A DNA stretch of 9,354 nucleotides from Chloroflexota bacterium (GCA_016215145.1 JACRLA010000263.1:1-9354), one strand, 5' to 3'; shown: positions 1 through 6,192, counted from the stretch's first letter. The notes: a model not told the origin generated them from the sequence alone. Program-made: numbers and translations.

Positions 1-345
1 GGCTGTTCAAAAAACACTGTTGACTCGGAAAGCATGGCGCAGTTGCTCGGCGGCGCGGGCTACAAAGGCACGGATGATCCCAACAAGGCGAGTGTGTTGA
101 TCGTCAACACTTGCGGCTTCATCGGTCCTGCCAAAGAAGAATCGGTTAATGCTCTGCGCGAGTTGGCGGCAACAAAAAAAGACGGGCAATTGTTAATTGC
201 CGCCGGTTGTCTCTCGCAACGTTACGGCGCAGAGTTAACGAAACAAGTTTCAGGGCTTGACGGCATCATCGGCACGCGGCGCTGGATGGATATTGTTGAT
301 CTGGTTGGACGCTTAAGATCAACGACCCACCCTCAACTGATCTAG
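1..345 (+). CDS. rimO: rimO 5' part: ribosomal protein S12 methylthiotransferase, partial and interrupted by in-frame TAG
   Basis: RimO is a radical-SAM enzyme that adds a methylthio group to a conserved aspartate of ribosomal protein S12, acting in the cytoplasm with two iron-sulfur clusters. This is its N-terminal MTTase (UPF0004) domain. The frame is open from base 1 and starts with GCSKNTVDSE, the typical RimO N-terminus, so the true start lies upstream of the window and the ATG at 34 is internal. The three cysteines expected to hold the auxiliary cluster are present at codons 2 (GC), 38 (NTCGF) and 70 (AAGC), counted from base 1. The frame then meets TAG at 343-345, but the same frame continues as HLPETPVVGSDEHG into the rest of the protein. 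With the TAG read through, the product is at least 444 residues, the normal RimO length. Identity is near certain; whether the break is real is not. Confidence 0.9.
   Translation, partial: GCSKNTVDSESMAQLLGGAGYKGTDDPNKASVLIVNTCGFIGPAKEESVNALRELAATKKDGQLLIAAGCLSQRYGAELTKQVSGLDGIIGTRRWMDIVDLVGRLRSTTHPQLI
343..345 (+). other. In-frame amber codon interrupting rimO
   Basis: TAG separates two parts of rimO that lie in exactly the same reading frame, with RimO-like sequence on both sides (THPQLI before, HLPETP after). One base change from a tyrosine codon (TAT or TAC) would explain it. All seven natural stops visible in the window are TAA or TGA, so TAG is not used here as a normal terminator, though seven is a small sample. 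The options are a recent nonsense mutation, a sequencing or assembly error, or readthrough. Confidence 0.85.
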
Positions 346-390
346 CATCTGCCCGAAACGCCCGTTGTTGGATCAGACGAACACGGCGCG

Positions 391-1335
391 ATGCGTACCG
401 CCATTCAAGGCGCGAGTGCCTACTTAAAAATCGCCGATGGCTGTCGCCGCCCGTGCGCCTTTTGCGCCATTCCGTTGATCAAAGGCACGGCGGTCAGTCG
501 CCCAATTGAATCCATTGTGCGTGAAGCGCAAAATCTTCAATCGTTAGGAATTAAAGAGTTAATCCTCATTGCACAAGACACGACCGATTACGCTCACGAC
601 TTGGGTGTGAAAGAAGGGTTGTCCGAGTTGTTGGATCGTTTAACGGAGTCGGCGCCACAGATTGATTGGATTCGAATCATGTACGCCTTCCCCGGTTACG
701 TCACAGATCGCCAGATCGAAACGATGGCGAAGCATAAACAAGTTTTGCATTATCTTGATATGCCGCTTCAACATGGGCACCCGATGACTTTGCGCCGCAT
801 GAAGCGCCCGGCAAACATCGAATGGGTTCACGAAACGATTCGCAAGATGCGGAGTGCCATGCCCGACTTGGCGATCCGCTCCACCTTCATCGTCGGCTAC
901 CCCGGTGAGACCGAAGAAGAATTTCAAGCCTTGCTCGACTTCACCGCCGAGTTGCAATTTGATCGCGTTGGCGCGTTCACCTTTTCATTTGAACCCGGCA
1001 CGACGAGCGAATCGTTAGGCGATACCGTGCCGCACGAAGTGAAAGAGGAACGCCGCAACCGTTTGATGGAACAGCAACAAAAAATTTCGCTCGTTAAGAA
1101 TCAAACGTTCATCGGCAAGACGTTGAGTGTTTTAGTTGAGGGATCGAATGACGGCTTGAGCATGGGTCGCTCTTACCGCGACGCGCCGGAAATTGACGGC
1201 ATAGTGATCGTCGAAGGCGAAGTGCCTGTGGGCGAGATCGTGCCAGTGAGAATCTCCGGCGCGATGGCTTATGATTTAACGGGGGCGGTTGAGGTGAGGG
1301 ATAGACGTATAATAACGTTAGACTCATATCAGTGA
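391..1335 (+). CDS. rimO: rimO 3' part: radical SAM and TRAM domains of the S12 methylthiotransferase
   Basis: This is the catalytic remainder of rimO, in frame with the segment at 1-345. Counting from the ATG at 391, residues 18-25 form CRRPCAFC, the CxxxCxxC motif that binds the radical-SAM [4Fe-4S] cluster, preceded by the family-typical ASAYLKIADG. The barrel continues to about residue 235 and includes YLDMPLQHG and STFIVGYPGETEEEF. A TRAM domain (about 245-310) ends the protein and contains GRSYRDAPEIDG, the RimO form of this RNA/protein-binding domain. The ATG at 391 has no Shine-Dalgarno sequence in front (gaacacggcgcg) and is probably an internal Met of the intact protein. Translated alone, the product would lack the N-terminal cluster domain and should not methylthiolate S12. 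The TGA at 1333-1335 overlaps the ribosome-binding site of the next gene. Confidence 0.92.
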   Translation: MRTAIQGASAYLKIADGCRRPCAFCAIPLIKGTAVSRPIESIVREAQNLQSLGIKELILIAQDTTDYAHDLGVKEGLSELLDRLTESAPQIDWIRIMYAFPGYVTDRQIETMAKHKQVLHYLDMPLQHGHPMTLRRMKRPANIEWVHETIRKMRSAMPDLAIRSTFIVGYPGETEEEFQALLDFTAELQFDRVGAFTFSFEPGTTSESLGDTVPHEVKEERRNRLMEQQQKISLVKNQTFIGKTLSVLVEGSNDGLSMGRSYRDAPEIDGIVIVEGEVPVGEIVPVRISGAMAYDLTGAVEVRDRRIITLDSYQ

Positions 1336-1338
1336 GGT
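1334..1338 (+). promoter_or_regulatory. Ribosome-binding site of the DUF433 gene (decides its start)
   Basis: GAGGT overlaps the last two bases of the rimO stop codon and lies 4 bases before ATG 1343. It favours ATG 1343 over the in-frame GTG at 1337, which falls inside the site. The overlap suggests translational coupling with rimO. Confidence 0.6.
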
Positions 1339-1342
1339 GTTT

Positions 1343-1564
1343 ATGAATTACAAAAATATCATCACCATTGAAGCAGGTAAACGCGGCGGCAAACCTTGTA
1401 TTCGCGGAATGCGGATTACTGTCTATGACATTCTTGAATATCTCGCTTCAGGTATGTCACATGAGGAGATTCTCAAAGATTTTCCATACCTTAAACAAGA
1501 AGATATTTTTGCTTGCTTAAGTTTTGCCGCGCAACGTGAGCGCACAATGGTGACAGTGCAGTGA
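1343..1564 (+). CDS. DUF433 family protein (VapB-like antitoxin)
   Basis: A 73-residue protein, the usual size for DUF433. Family hallmarks are visible: an N-terminal strand region NIITIEAGKRGGKPCIRG, then MRITVYDILEYLASGMSHEEILKDFPYL, a winged-helix-like region matching the usual 'GKPxIxGTRI.V..IL..LA.G.S.EEIL..YP.L' pattern, and a last helix (EDIFACLSFAAQRE). DUF433 proteins are predicted DNA-binding antitoxins, commonly paired with a PIN-like DUF5615 toxin gene immediately downstream. No such partner is readable here: the next 272 bases are broken by stops in all forward frames and show no PIN-like sequence. It starts 7 bases after rimO and is probably co-transcribed with it. It may be an orphan antitoxin, a remnant of a toxin-antitoxin pair, or a regulator with another role. 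The family call is firm, the function is inferred. Confidence 0.85.
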   Translation: MNYKNIITIEAGKRGGKPCIRGMRITVYDILEYLASGMSHEEILKDFPYLKQEDIFACLSFAAQRERTMVTVQ

Positions 1565-1836
1565 AAGAACAATGATGCTCCTCTAATCCACCCGTCACCT
1601 TTCTCTACAAACTCCATCCTTGATTCTGCTGGAGAAGCCTTCGCTGATATATCAAGTTGAAATTGAGAACCAAGTTACTTCGCGGATTAGAAAAGCCCAA
1701 CCCCTCATATACCCTGCAAATTAAATTTTACAGTTCTCACAATTTCCTTTATCTCCTTCACTTCCCTATCTCCTTTATTTCCCCCATCCCTTTCGACTCC
1801 CTATTTACCTGTTTCCCTGTTTCCCTTATTTCCTTC
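1565..1836. other. Stretch without genes between the DUF433 gene and the Nudix gene
   Basis: I find no convincing gene on either strand. The Nudix frame can be extended upstream to a TTG at 1657, but the added 60 residues (FYSSHNFLYLLHFPISF and similar) are low-complexity Phe/Pro/Ser/Leu translated from a pyrimidine-rich repeat, with no Nudix similarity. The first part (1565-1725) would be the place for a DUF433-partner toxin, but only short broken frames are seen. From about 1730 to the Nudix start the + strand is almost purely C and T. No terminator or good promoter was found. Confidence 0.6.
1802..1833. repeat. Octanucleotide pyrimidine tandem repeat
   Basis: Four adjacent 8-base units: TATTTACC, TGTTTCCC, TGTTTCCC and TTATTTCC. 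They form the end of a longer degenerate C/T-rich tract from about 1740 with repeated TTTCC/ATCTCC words. The tract ends 3 bases before the Nudix ATG and occupies the place where a ribosome-binding site would be expected. Confidence 0.7.
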
Positions 1837-2310
1837 ATGCCTCCCCTCCACATCCTCGCCGTCGCCGGACTCGTCCGCAAAGACGATAAAGTTCTCATCC
1901 TCTACAGCGAAGAAAAACAAGATTGGGAATTCCCCGGCGGGCAAGTAGAAGAAGGCGAGACAGTTACCCAAGCACTGCAACGCGAAATTTTAGAAGAGAC
2001 CGGCATCACGGCTGAAGTGAAAACTTTAACCGGCATCTATTCCAACATCAAATTTCATCCACCGATCCTCATGTTGGACTTTTTGTGCAACTGGGTCAGC
2101 GGCGAACCGACGACGAGCAGTGAAAGCGAAAAGGTGGAATGGGTCACACGGGCAGAGGCGGCATCCCGCATCTGGCGTGGATCGATTCGGGATCGCATGG
2201 TGGATATGATCAACTTCAACGGACAGATCACCTATCGCGCTTACGGAATTGATCGCACTGTCACGCCCGCACAATACAACGTCTTTGAAAATAAAAAAGT
2301 CGGCGGCTAA
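1837..2310 (+). CDS. Nudix hydrolase
   Basis: A 157-residue Nudix protein, a family that hydrolyses nucleoside diphosphates linked to another moiety, usually with Mg2+ or Mn2+. The full Nudix box GX5EX7REUXEEXGU is at residues 35-57 with every key position present: G35, E41, R49-E50, E53-E54 and G56. The first strand, LHILAVAGLVRKDDKVLIL, begins right after M1 and supports ATG 1837. An extension to TTG 1657 would only translate the pyrimidine repeat. No Shine-Dalgarno sequence precedes this ATG. WEFPGGQVEEGE is typical of MutT-like or ADP-ribose pyrophosphatase-like members, but the substrate cannot be assigned. The C-terminal 40 residues (YRAYGIDRTVTPAQYNVFENKK) are a short polar tail I do not recognise. 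The gene stands alone: 272 gene-free bases before it and a 288-base gap after it. Confidence 0.9.
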   Translation: MPPLHILAVAGLVRKDDKVLILYSEEKQDWEFPGGQVEEGETVTQALQREILEETGITAEVKTLTGIYSNIKFHPPILMLDFLCNWVSGEPTTSSESEKVEWVTRAEAASRIWRGSIRDRMVDMINFNGQITYRAYGIDRTVTPAQYNVFENKKVGG

Positions 2311-2323
2311 ACCCGCGCGTTTG

Positions 2324-2341
2324 AATCCGCGTAGGCGGATT
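2324..2341. repeat. Short palindrome after the Nudix gene
   Basis: AATCCGC, a 4-base loop GTAG, then GCGGATT: a perfect 7-bp stem starting 14 bases after the Nudix stop. It has no T-tract, so it is a weak terminator candidate. The flanking bases (2342-2405) contain further GC-rich words in inverted orientation (TTCGC/GCGAA, GCGATT/AATCGC), like an interspersed palindromic repeat. Confidence 0.5.
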
Positions 2342-2410
2342 TCGCCTTGTGTTGCCGCGATTCGCAAAGCGCCCCGTAGCGAAGCGGAGTGGGTAATCGC
2401 TTAGTCGCCG

Positions 2411-2439
2411 TTGTCAAATCAATCTCACCGTGCTAGAAT
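2411..2439 (+). promoter_or_regulatory. Candidate sigma70-type promoter for the surface-protein cluster
   Basis: TTGTCA (2411-2416) and TAGAAT (2434-2439) are separated by exactly 17 bases, each with one mismatch to the -35 and -10 consensus. Transcription would begin near 2446, giving a 5' leader of about 150 bases before ATG 2599. It is the best promoter-like sequence I find in the window and sits in front of the run of five exported proteins. Confidence 0.55.
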
Positions 2440-2450
2440 CTCATCAATCG

Positions 2451-2477
2451 AAAGGATAGGGAGACCTATCCTTTTTT
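2451..2477 (+). terminator. Terminator-like hairpin with T-tract, just after the predicted promoter
   Basis: AAAGGATAGG, loop GAGA, CCTATCCTTT: a perfect 10-bp stem running into six Ts (2472-2477). It has the form of an intrinsic terminator and could end transcription from the Nudix gene, 141 bases upstream. It lies only a few bases after the predicted start of the next promoter, so it may instead be the first stem of the leader of the surface cluster, as an attenuator or 5' stabiliser. Confidence 0.6.
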
Positions 2478-2494
2478 CATCAGAAGGTCGAACA

Positions 2495-2587
2495 GACGGC
2501 TTGCAGGATGATAGCCGTCGTTTTATTTATAAGATGAAAGAGCGACTCTGCGAGATGAAACTCGTCTTGCCTCATTCCTCTTTCGTC
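2495..2587 (+). promoter_or_regulatory. Structured 5' leader with two further stem-loops
   Basis: Stem 2 pairs GACGGCT (2495-2501) with AGCCGTC (2513-2519) and is followed by GTTTTATTTAT. Stem 3 pairs GATGAAAGAG (2533-2542) with CTCTTTCGTC (2578-2587), 10 bp with one G-T wobble, and encloses a small CGAG/CTCG hairpin (2551-2564). Stem 3 ends 11 bases before ATG 2599, which has no clear Shine-Dalgarno sequence. I compared it mentally with the GEMM (c-di-GMP), glycine, fluoride and ydaO riboswitch motifs and could not match any. Confidence 0.4.
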
Positions 2588-2598
2588 GCGAGTCAACC

Positions 2599-3369
2599 AT
2601 GCAACGTTTTACAGGTATATTCATCTTCGGGTTCATCGGCGTCGTCGTCTTAGGCGCCATCGTCGGCGGCGTGTATTTTGTCTTCGCCGAAACCGGCGCC
2701 TCGGGCAATCCAAATTCCATCACATTAAGTTCATCTTCCAATGTTGCAGAATACAAAGGATTCAAGATCAGCCTCGCGCCCGATCAAGTGTCGCAAGGTT
2801 TCACCGTCACCCTTAACAGCCTTGCCGCCGCCGACTTTCAAAAGAACAGCAGCGATCCATCCCGCGCCAACCTCCCAGCCTACCTCACTCCCGCTTCTGC
2901 GGTTTACACCATTCAAACAAACGGCACAGCGCCAACGTTGATCGCCGTCAGCATCAAACTCACTAATGATCTGATTAACGATCCGTTGATCGATCTTTAT
3001 GCCTGGAATGGCACGTCGTGGATTTTCTTGCCCGGTCAACGCAGCGGTGATCGCTTGGTCGCCACCTTCAACGGAGTGCCGCAGGCGGTTGCCGTCTTTC
3101 GATCTGGACCCACCATTCAAGTGGCGGCGGCGGCTCTCGACGTGAACCAAACGTTGGGTGAAGTGTCATCCATTAACGTGATGGGCATCGGCGGACTCAC
3201 ACTTCAGGCAAATGGATCACTTAACGGCTCACTGGCTGGCGGCTTCACCGCCGGACAAGGGTATGCCGTCATGCCATTGGTGCGCGCCCCCGACGACGAC
3301 GGCGCAGCAGTGAACGCCTTCCTTGCCGATCAAAAGGCGCGCACCCAACTCATCTGCAGTTATCCTTGA
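2599..3369 (+). CDS. 5' part of a frameshifted membrane-anchored GH18-like/GH-A protein (gene A)
   Basis: This is the N-terminal 256 codons of a larger protein of about 897 residues. Residues 6-30 (FIFGFIGVVVLGAIVGGVYFVFA core) form a TM segment or uncleaved signal anchor. Residues 45-165 look like an all-beta domain (YKGFKISLAPDQ, LYAWNGTSWIFLPG). From about 180 the sequence resembles the start of a GH18/YaaH-like barrel: SINVMGIGGLTLQANGSL, then GYAVMPLVRAPDD and FLADQKARTQLI. The frame ends CSYP and TGA at 3367-3369, while the GH18-like sequence resumes in the +2 frame as AVILEFGKIDPKRAAAF. The open frame of the downstream part overlaps this one by 47 bases. If the break is real, the product is an exported protein with an incomplete barrel. 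The upstream leader and promoter at 2411-2587 probably serve this gene. Confidence 0.8.
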   Translation: MQRFTGIFIFGFIGVVVLGAIVGGVYFVFAETGASGNPNSITLSSSSNVAEYKGFKISLAPDQVSQGFTVTLNSLAAADFQKNSSDPSRANLPAYLTPASAVYTIQTNGTAPTLIAVSIKLTNDLINDPLIDLYAWNGTSWIFLPGQRSGDRLVATFNGVPQAVAVFRSGPTIQVAAAALDVNQTLGEVSSINVMGIGGLTLQANGSLNGSLAGGFTAGQGYAVMPLVRAPDDDGAAVNAFLADQKARTQLICSYP

Positions 3370-5293
3370 GTTCGGCAAGATCGATCCCAAACGCGCTGCC
3401 GCCTTCACCTCATTCGCCGCAGATCTCAATAGCGCGTTGAAGCAAAAGAAAAAATCGCTGGCGGTTGTTGTACCGACTCCGACGATTGAAAACGCTTCTT
3501 ACAGCGCGGGCGGTTACGATCTACGCTCGCTCGGCGCGGCGGTGGATGTGATCGAGATTCCATTGAGCAACGATCTCACCAGCGTGGGCAACGGCGAAGC
3601 CGAGCGCCTATTAACTTGGGCAACCGCCCAAACGAATCGCTACAAGATTCGTTTGCTCACTTCAACGCTCTCGGCAGATAGGGTGAACGGCGTGTTCAAT
3701 CGCGTGCCAACGAACAGCACGCTCAAAGCCTTTGGCAGCGCCACGCTCAAAACCGATCTCACCAAAATCACGGCGGGTTCGAATGTGGAAGTTGCTCTCA
3801 ACGGAAAAGTTTCCGCGCTCGATTACGATTCATCGGCGTTCACGCCGCGCTTCAATTACACCGATGAGGCGAATGCGGCGCACACCGTTTTCCTCGTCAC
3901 CAGCGAAACACTCTCGCGCCATTTCGCCCTTGCCCAAAAATTTAATCTCGGCGGAGTCGCTGTGCGCGAACTTTATAACCCCGGCAACCCGCCCGGCATG
4001 ATTAATGCATTAGTGCAATATAAGCTCAAGAACAACGCCATCGCTGCCTCGAATGTGGCGTTGAACTACACCGTGAACAATTCTAAAGGCGTGGTCGCTC
4101 AGGCAACCGGAGTCGCGGGCAAACCGTTTGTATGGAAAGCAGGCGAACCCGGGCAATACACTATCGGAGTTAAGATCGCCGGAATTGGCGATGTGCCGCT
4201 TGGCTCAGTAGAAGTGATCGTGCCGCAAGCGACGCCGACTCCCACGCCGCGCCCGACCTCGCGCCCTGTGGCAATTGCCCCCGCGCAACCACAACCGACC
4301 ACCGCGCCGGGTCAGCCGACCAACACACCCAAGCCCGCGCCCGTCATCGGCGGCGGCGGCGCGTGGGGCGCATTTGAGCTAGGCGGTCAAACGATTCACG
4401 GCGGCATCCCCGGAATCGGCGCGATGCGTAAATCGGGAATGACGTGGGTAAAAGTTCAACTTAATTCGATGGGTGAAGACGCCGGACCGGCGATCAACAA
4501 CGCTCACGCGCAAGGATTCAAAATTTTGATCAGCATGGTGGAGAAAGGCGCGCCCGCAACCGATCCCGGTTATCAACAAAGCGTCGCCAACTTCTTCGCC
4601 GGTGTCGCCGCCAAAGGCGCGGACGCGATTGAAGTGTGGAACGAACCTAACTTGGTCACCGACTGGCCCTCCGGTCAAACAACCGGCTCATCATATGTCG
4701 GCATGCTTTCCAAATCATATGCGGCGATCAAAGCGGCGAACGGCAGCACGATAGTCATCAGCGCCGCGCCCTCGCCCACCGGATTTTACGGCGGCTGTGG
4801 CGCAGGCTGCGACGACAAACCTTGGCTCGAACAATTTGTGGCAGCCGACGGACTCAAATACACCGACTGCTTGGGCATTCACTACAACGAAGGCATCGTC
4901 TCGCCGAAATCCATTGGCACCGACCCGCGTGACAATCACTACACGCGCTACTACGCCACGATGATCAACACCTACGCCAGCATCATCAAGACCTCGCGCC
5001 CGTTGTGTTTCACCGAACTCGGCTATCTCACCGGCGAAGGTTACAGCCCGCCGTTGGCACAAGCCGCGCCGCAATTTGGCTGGGCGGGCAACACCACTGT
5101 AGCTCAACACGCGCAGTGGCTCAAAGAAGCGGCAGAGCTGAGCAAAGCCAATTCCAACATCCGCTTGATGATCGTCTTCAACGTTGATCTGACTCATTAC
5201 GGCGCCGACCCACGCGCAGGCTATGCTATCATTCGACCCGGCGGCGCTTGCCCGGCGTGCGATACGTTGGCAAGTGTGATGGGAAGCCGATAA
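3323..5293 (+). CDS. 3' part of gene A: GH18-like barrel, beta-sandwich, T/P linker and clan GH-A glycoside hydrolase domain
   Basis: Numbering follows the rejoined 897-residue protein (A253 is at 3356). Residues 253-475 continue a GH18/YaaH-like TIM barrel (AFTSFAADLNSALKQ, SLAVVVPTP, YDLRSLGAAVDVIEI, and an end LGGVAVRELYNPG). The strand equivalent to the DxDxE motif reads AVILEFGK, with Gly259 where the catalytic Glu is expected, so this barrel is probably inactive. A beta-sandwich (about 480-550, GQYTIGVKIAG) and a T/P linker (PTPTPRPTSRP) follow. From about 590 to the end is a clan GH-A domain with acid/base Glu682 in EVWNEPNL and nucleophile Glu806 in CFTELGYLTGEG. It ends CPACDTLASVMG. 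The ATG at 3323 lies inside the upstream frame and has no signal peptide, so it is an unlikely real start. The GH-A domain is a paralogue of that at 7436-8689. Substrate unknown. Confidence 0.85.
   Translation: MPIKRRAPNSSAVILEFGKIDPKRAAAFTSFAADLNSALKQKKKSLAVVVPTPTIENASYSAGGYDLRSLGAAVDVIEIPLSNDLTSVGNGEAERLLTWATAQTNRYKIRLLTSTLSADRVNGVFNRVPTNSTLKAFGSATLKTDLTKITAGSNVEVALNGKVSALDYDSSAFTPRFNYTDEANAAHTVFLVTSETLSRHFALAQKFNLGGVAVRELYNPGNPPGMINALVQYKLKNNAIAASNVALNYTVNNSKGVVAQATGVAGKPFVWKAGEPGQYTIGVKIAGIGDVPLGSVEVIVPQATPTPTPRPTSRPVAIAPAQPQPTTAPGQPTNTPKPAPVIGGGGAWGAFELGGQTIHGGIPGIGAMRKSGMTWVKVQLNSMGEDAGPAINNAHAQGFKILISMVEKGAPATDPGYQQSVANFFAGVAAKGADAIEVWNEPNLVTDWPSGQTTGSSYVGMLSKSYAAIKAANGSTIVISAAPSPTGFYGGCGAGCDDKPWLEQFVAADGLKYTDCLGIHYNEGIVSPKSIGTDPRDNHYTRYYATMINTYASIIKTSRPLCFTELGYLTGEGYSPPLAQAAPQFGWAGNTTVAQHAQWLKEAAELSKANSNIRLMIVFNVDLTHYGADPRAGYAIIRPGGACPACDTLASVMGSR
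3349..3369 (+). other. Frameshift site in gene A
   Basis: Frame 1 gives ...ARTQLI up to 3354; frame 2 from GCA 3356 gives AVILEFGKIDP. Dropping the single T at 3355 joins them as QLIAVILEFGKI without a break, so one inserted base is the simplest explanation. In GH18-like proteins, however, a helix of about a dozen residues usually lies between the 'LADPxARxxLI' helix and the strand with the catalytic acid. A deletion of 3n+2 bases would give the same frame change and also explain the missing helix. Confidence 0.65.
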
Positions 5294-5294
5294 C

Positions 5295-5362
5295 GAATTA
5301 TGAATTAAGAAGGATGAAGGATGAAAAGTTTTTTCATAATTCATCCTTCATCCTTCATCCTT
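5295..5362. repeat. Heptanucleotide repeat hairpin in spacer A/B
   Basis: Seven-base units in two opposed blocks. Left: GAATTAT, GAATTAA, GAAGGAT (twice), GAAAAGT (5295-5329). Right: CATAATT and then CATCCTT three times (5335-5362). The 16 bases at 5310-5325 are exactly complementary to 5340-5355 and also to 5347-5362, so the repeat can fold in two registers. It fills almost the whole spacer and ends one base before the ATG of gene B. Confidence 0.85.
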
Positions 5363-5363
5363 T

Positions 5364-6146
5364 ATGAACGAAATCCCTGAAATCCATCGCGAACAACCTG
5401 ACCGACTCCCCATCGCGGCAATCGTCGTCGTGGCGATTCTGGTCATCACCGGAATCGGTCTAGTGGGATTCGCCTTATTCGCCGGTCAACAAGATAACGA
5501 AAACCGCGCCATCAGTGGCACCGTCTCGGCTGTGTTAGCTTTTACTTCAACCCCAACCGACACCCGCCTACCGACGAATACACTTCCGCCCTCTAACACA
5601 CCCAAGCCAACCGACACGCCCGCGCCCACGCAAACACCTGCGCCAATAAAAGCTAGCGACACACCTCGACCCACATCAACACGCACCCGCACCTCTGCGC
5701 CCGCCGCCACTCGCGTGGTACCCACCGACACGCCCGCGCCGCCCACTGCCACACCCAAACCCGCGGGCGGAGCGCGAGGCATCAGCGGAATCTTTTCACT
5801 CTGCGCCGGCAAGACTCAATACGCGGCGAAGATCGAGCGCATCTGCTTCCGCGAATTTATCCGCAACAACACCGACACCACCATCACTTATAAATTCTTC
5901 GGTGTGAAATACACCAACACCGAAAGCGGCGCAGTGAAACTTCATAACAGTTGGATGGGCGATCTCAAGATCGGACCCAACTGCACCGGACCCACAGACG
6001 TTTGCGGCGGCGCGTGGGAAGACGGCATCCCCAATATAGACACCCCCGGCACCTACACCTTAGAGATGCTGATTCAATACACCGATGGCACGTTTGAATC
6101 TCTCGGCTCGCCGATCACGATCACCGTTGTTAACTACACACCGTAA
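5364..6146 (+). CDS. Membrane-anchored protein with T/P-rich linker and C-terminal module shared with gene C (gene B)
   Basis: A 260-residue protein. Residues 1-16 are polar, 17-41 form one strong TM segment (LPIAAIVVVAILVITG...), and 55-134 are a Thr/Pro-rich linker (PTDTPAPTQTPAP), so the C-terminus should be displayed outside the membrane. Residues 137-260 are a compact, probably beta-sandwich module with ARGISG, KIERICFR, SWMGDL, GPTDVCGG, WEDGI and PGTYTLEM. The same module ends gene C. I do not recognise it as a named family and assign no function. Cys147 and Cys161 are conserved between the copies and could form a disulfide; Cys207 and Cys214 are extra here. The ATG follows the heptamer repeat directly, with no Shine-Dalgarno sequence in the 20 bases before it, so translation may be leaderless-like or controlled by the repeat. 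It starts 70 bases after gene A, same strand. Confidence 0.85.
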   Translation: MNEIPEIHREQPDRLPIAAIVVVAILVITGIGLVGFALFAGQQDNENRAISGTVSAVLAFTSTPTDTRLPTNTLPPSNTPKPTDTPAPTQTPAPIKASDTPRPTSTRTRTSAPAATRVVPTDTPAPPTATPKPAGGARGISGIFSLCAGKTQYAAKIERICFREFIRNNTDTTITYKFFGVKYTNTESGAVKLHNSWMGDLKIGPNCTGPTDVCGGAWEDGIPNIDTPGTYTLEMLIQYTDGTFESLGSPITITVVNYTP

Positions 6147-6152
6147 ACGTCT

Positions 6153-6192
6153 CACATCCTCCCGAAGGTTTTAGAACCTTCGGGAGGATGTG
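6153..6192. repeat. Perfect 18-bp inverted repeat with 4-base loop in spacer B/C
   Basis: The 18 bases at 6153-6170 (CACATCCTCCCGAAGGTT) are an exact inverted match of 6175-6192, with loop TTAG. It starts 7 bases after the stop of gene B and ends 10 bases before ATG 6203 of gene C. No T-tract follows, so it is not a classical intrinsic terminator. The right arm holds GGGAGG (6182-6187), the only Shine-Dalgarno-like sequence for gene C, which would be paired when folded. Confidence 0.9.

Noticed and set aside
1620..1650. TTGATT ... TGATAT as a promoter before the Nudix gene
   Set aside because: The spacing is 19 bases and both boxes are poor; the position is nearly 190 bases from the Nudix start with a repeat in between.
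1657..1836. Upstream TTG extension of the Nudix gene adding 60 residues
   Set aside because: The added sequence is a translation of a pyrimidine repeat (Phe/Pro/Ser/Leu-rich), with no family similarity; the Nudix fold begins right after the Met at 1837.
2440..2530. Possible c-di-GMP (GEMM) riboswitch in the leader of gene A
   Set aside because: GACGGCTTGC is only superficially like the GEMM core; the conserved GCAAA segment and tetraloop-receptor elements could not be found.
2523..3150. Open frames on the minus strand opposite gene A
   Set aside because: They are antisense shadows of a gene with clear domain structure; none shows a known motif, signal or ribosome-binding site.
4715..5344. 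209-codon minus-strand frame opposite the GH-A domain of gene A
   Set aside because: The plus strand has conserved catalytic motifs and a paralogue at 7436-8689. The minus frame is Arg/Ala/Val-rich with no recognisable domain, as expected of a shadow in this codon usage.
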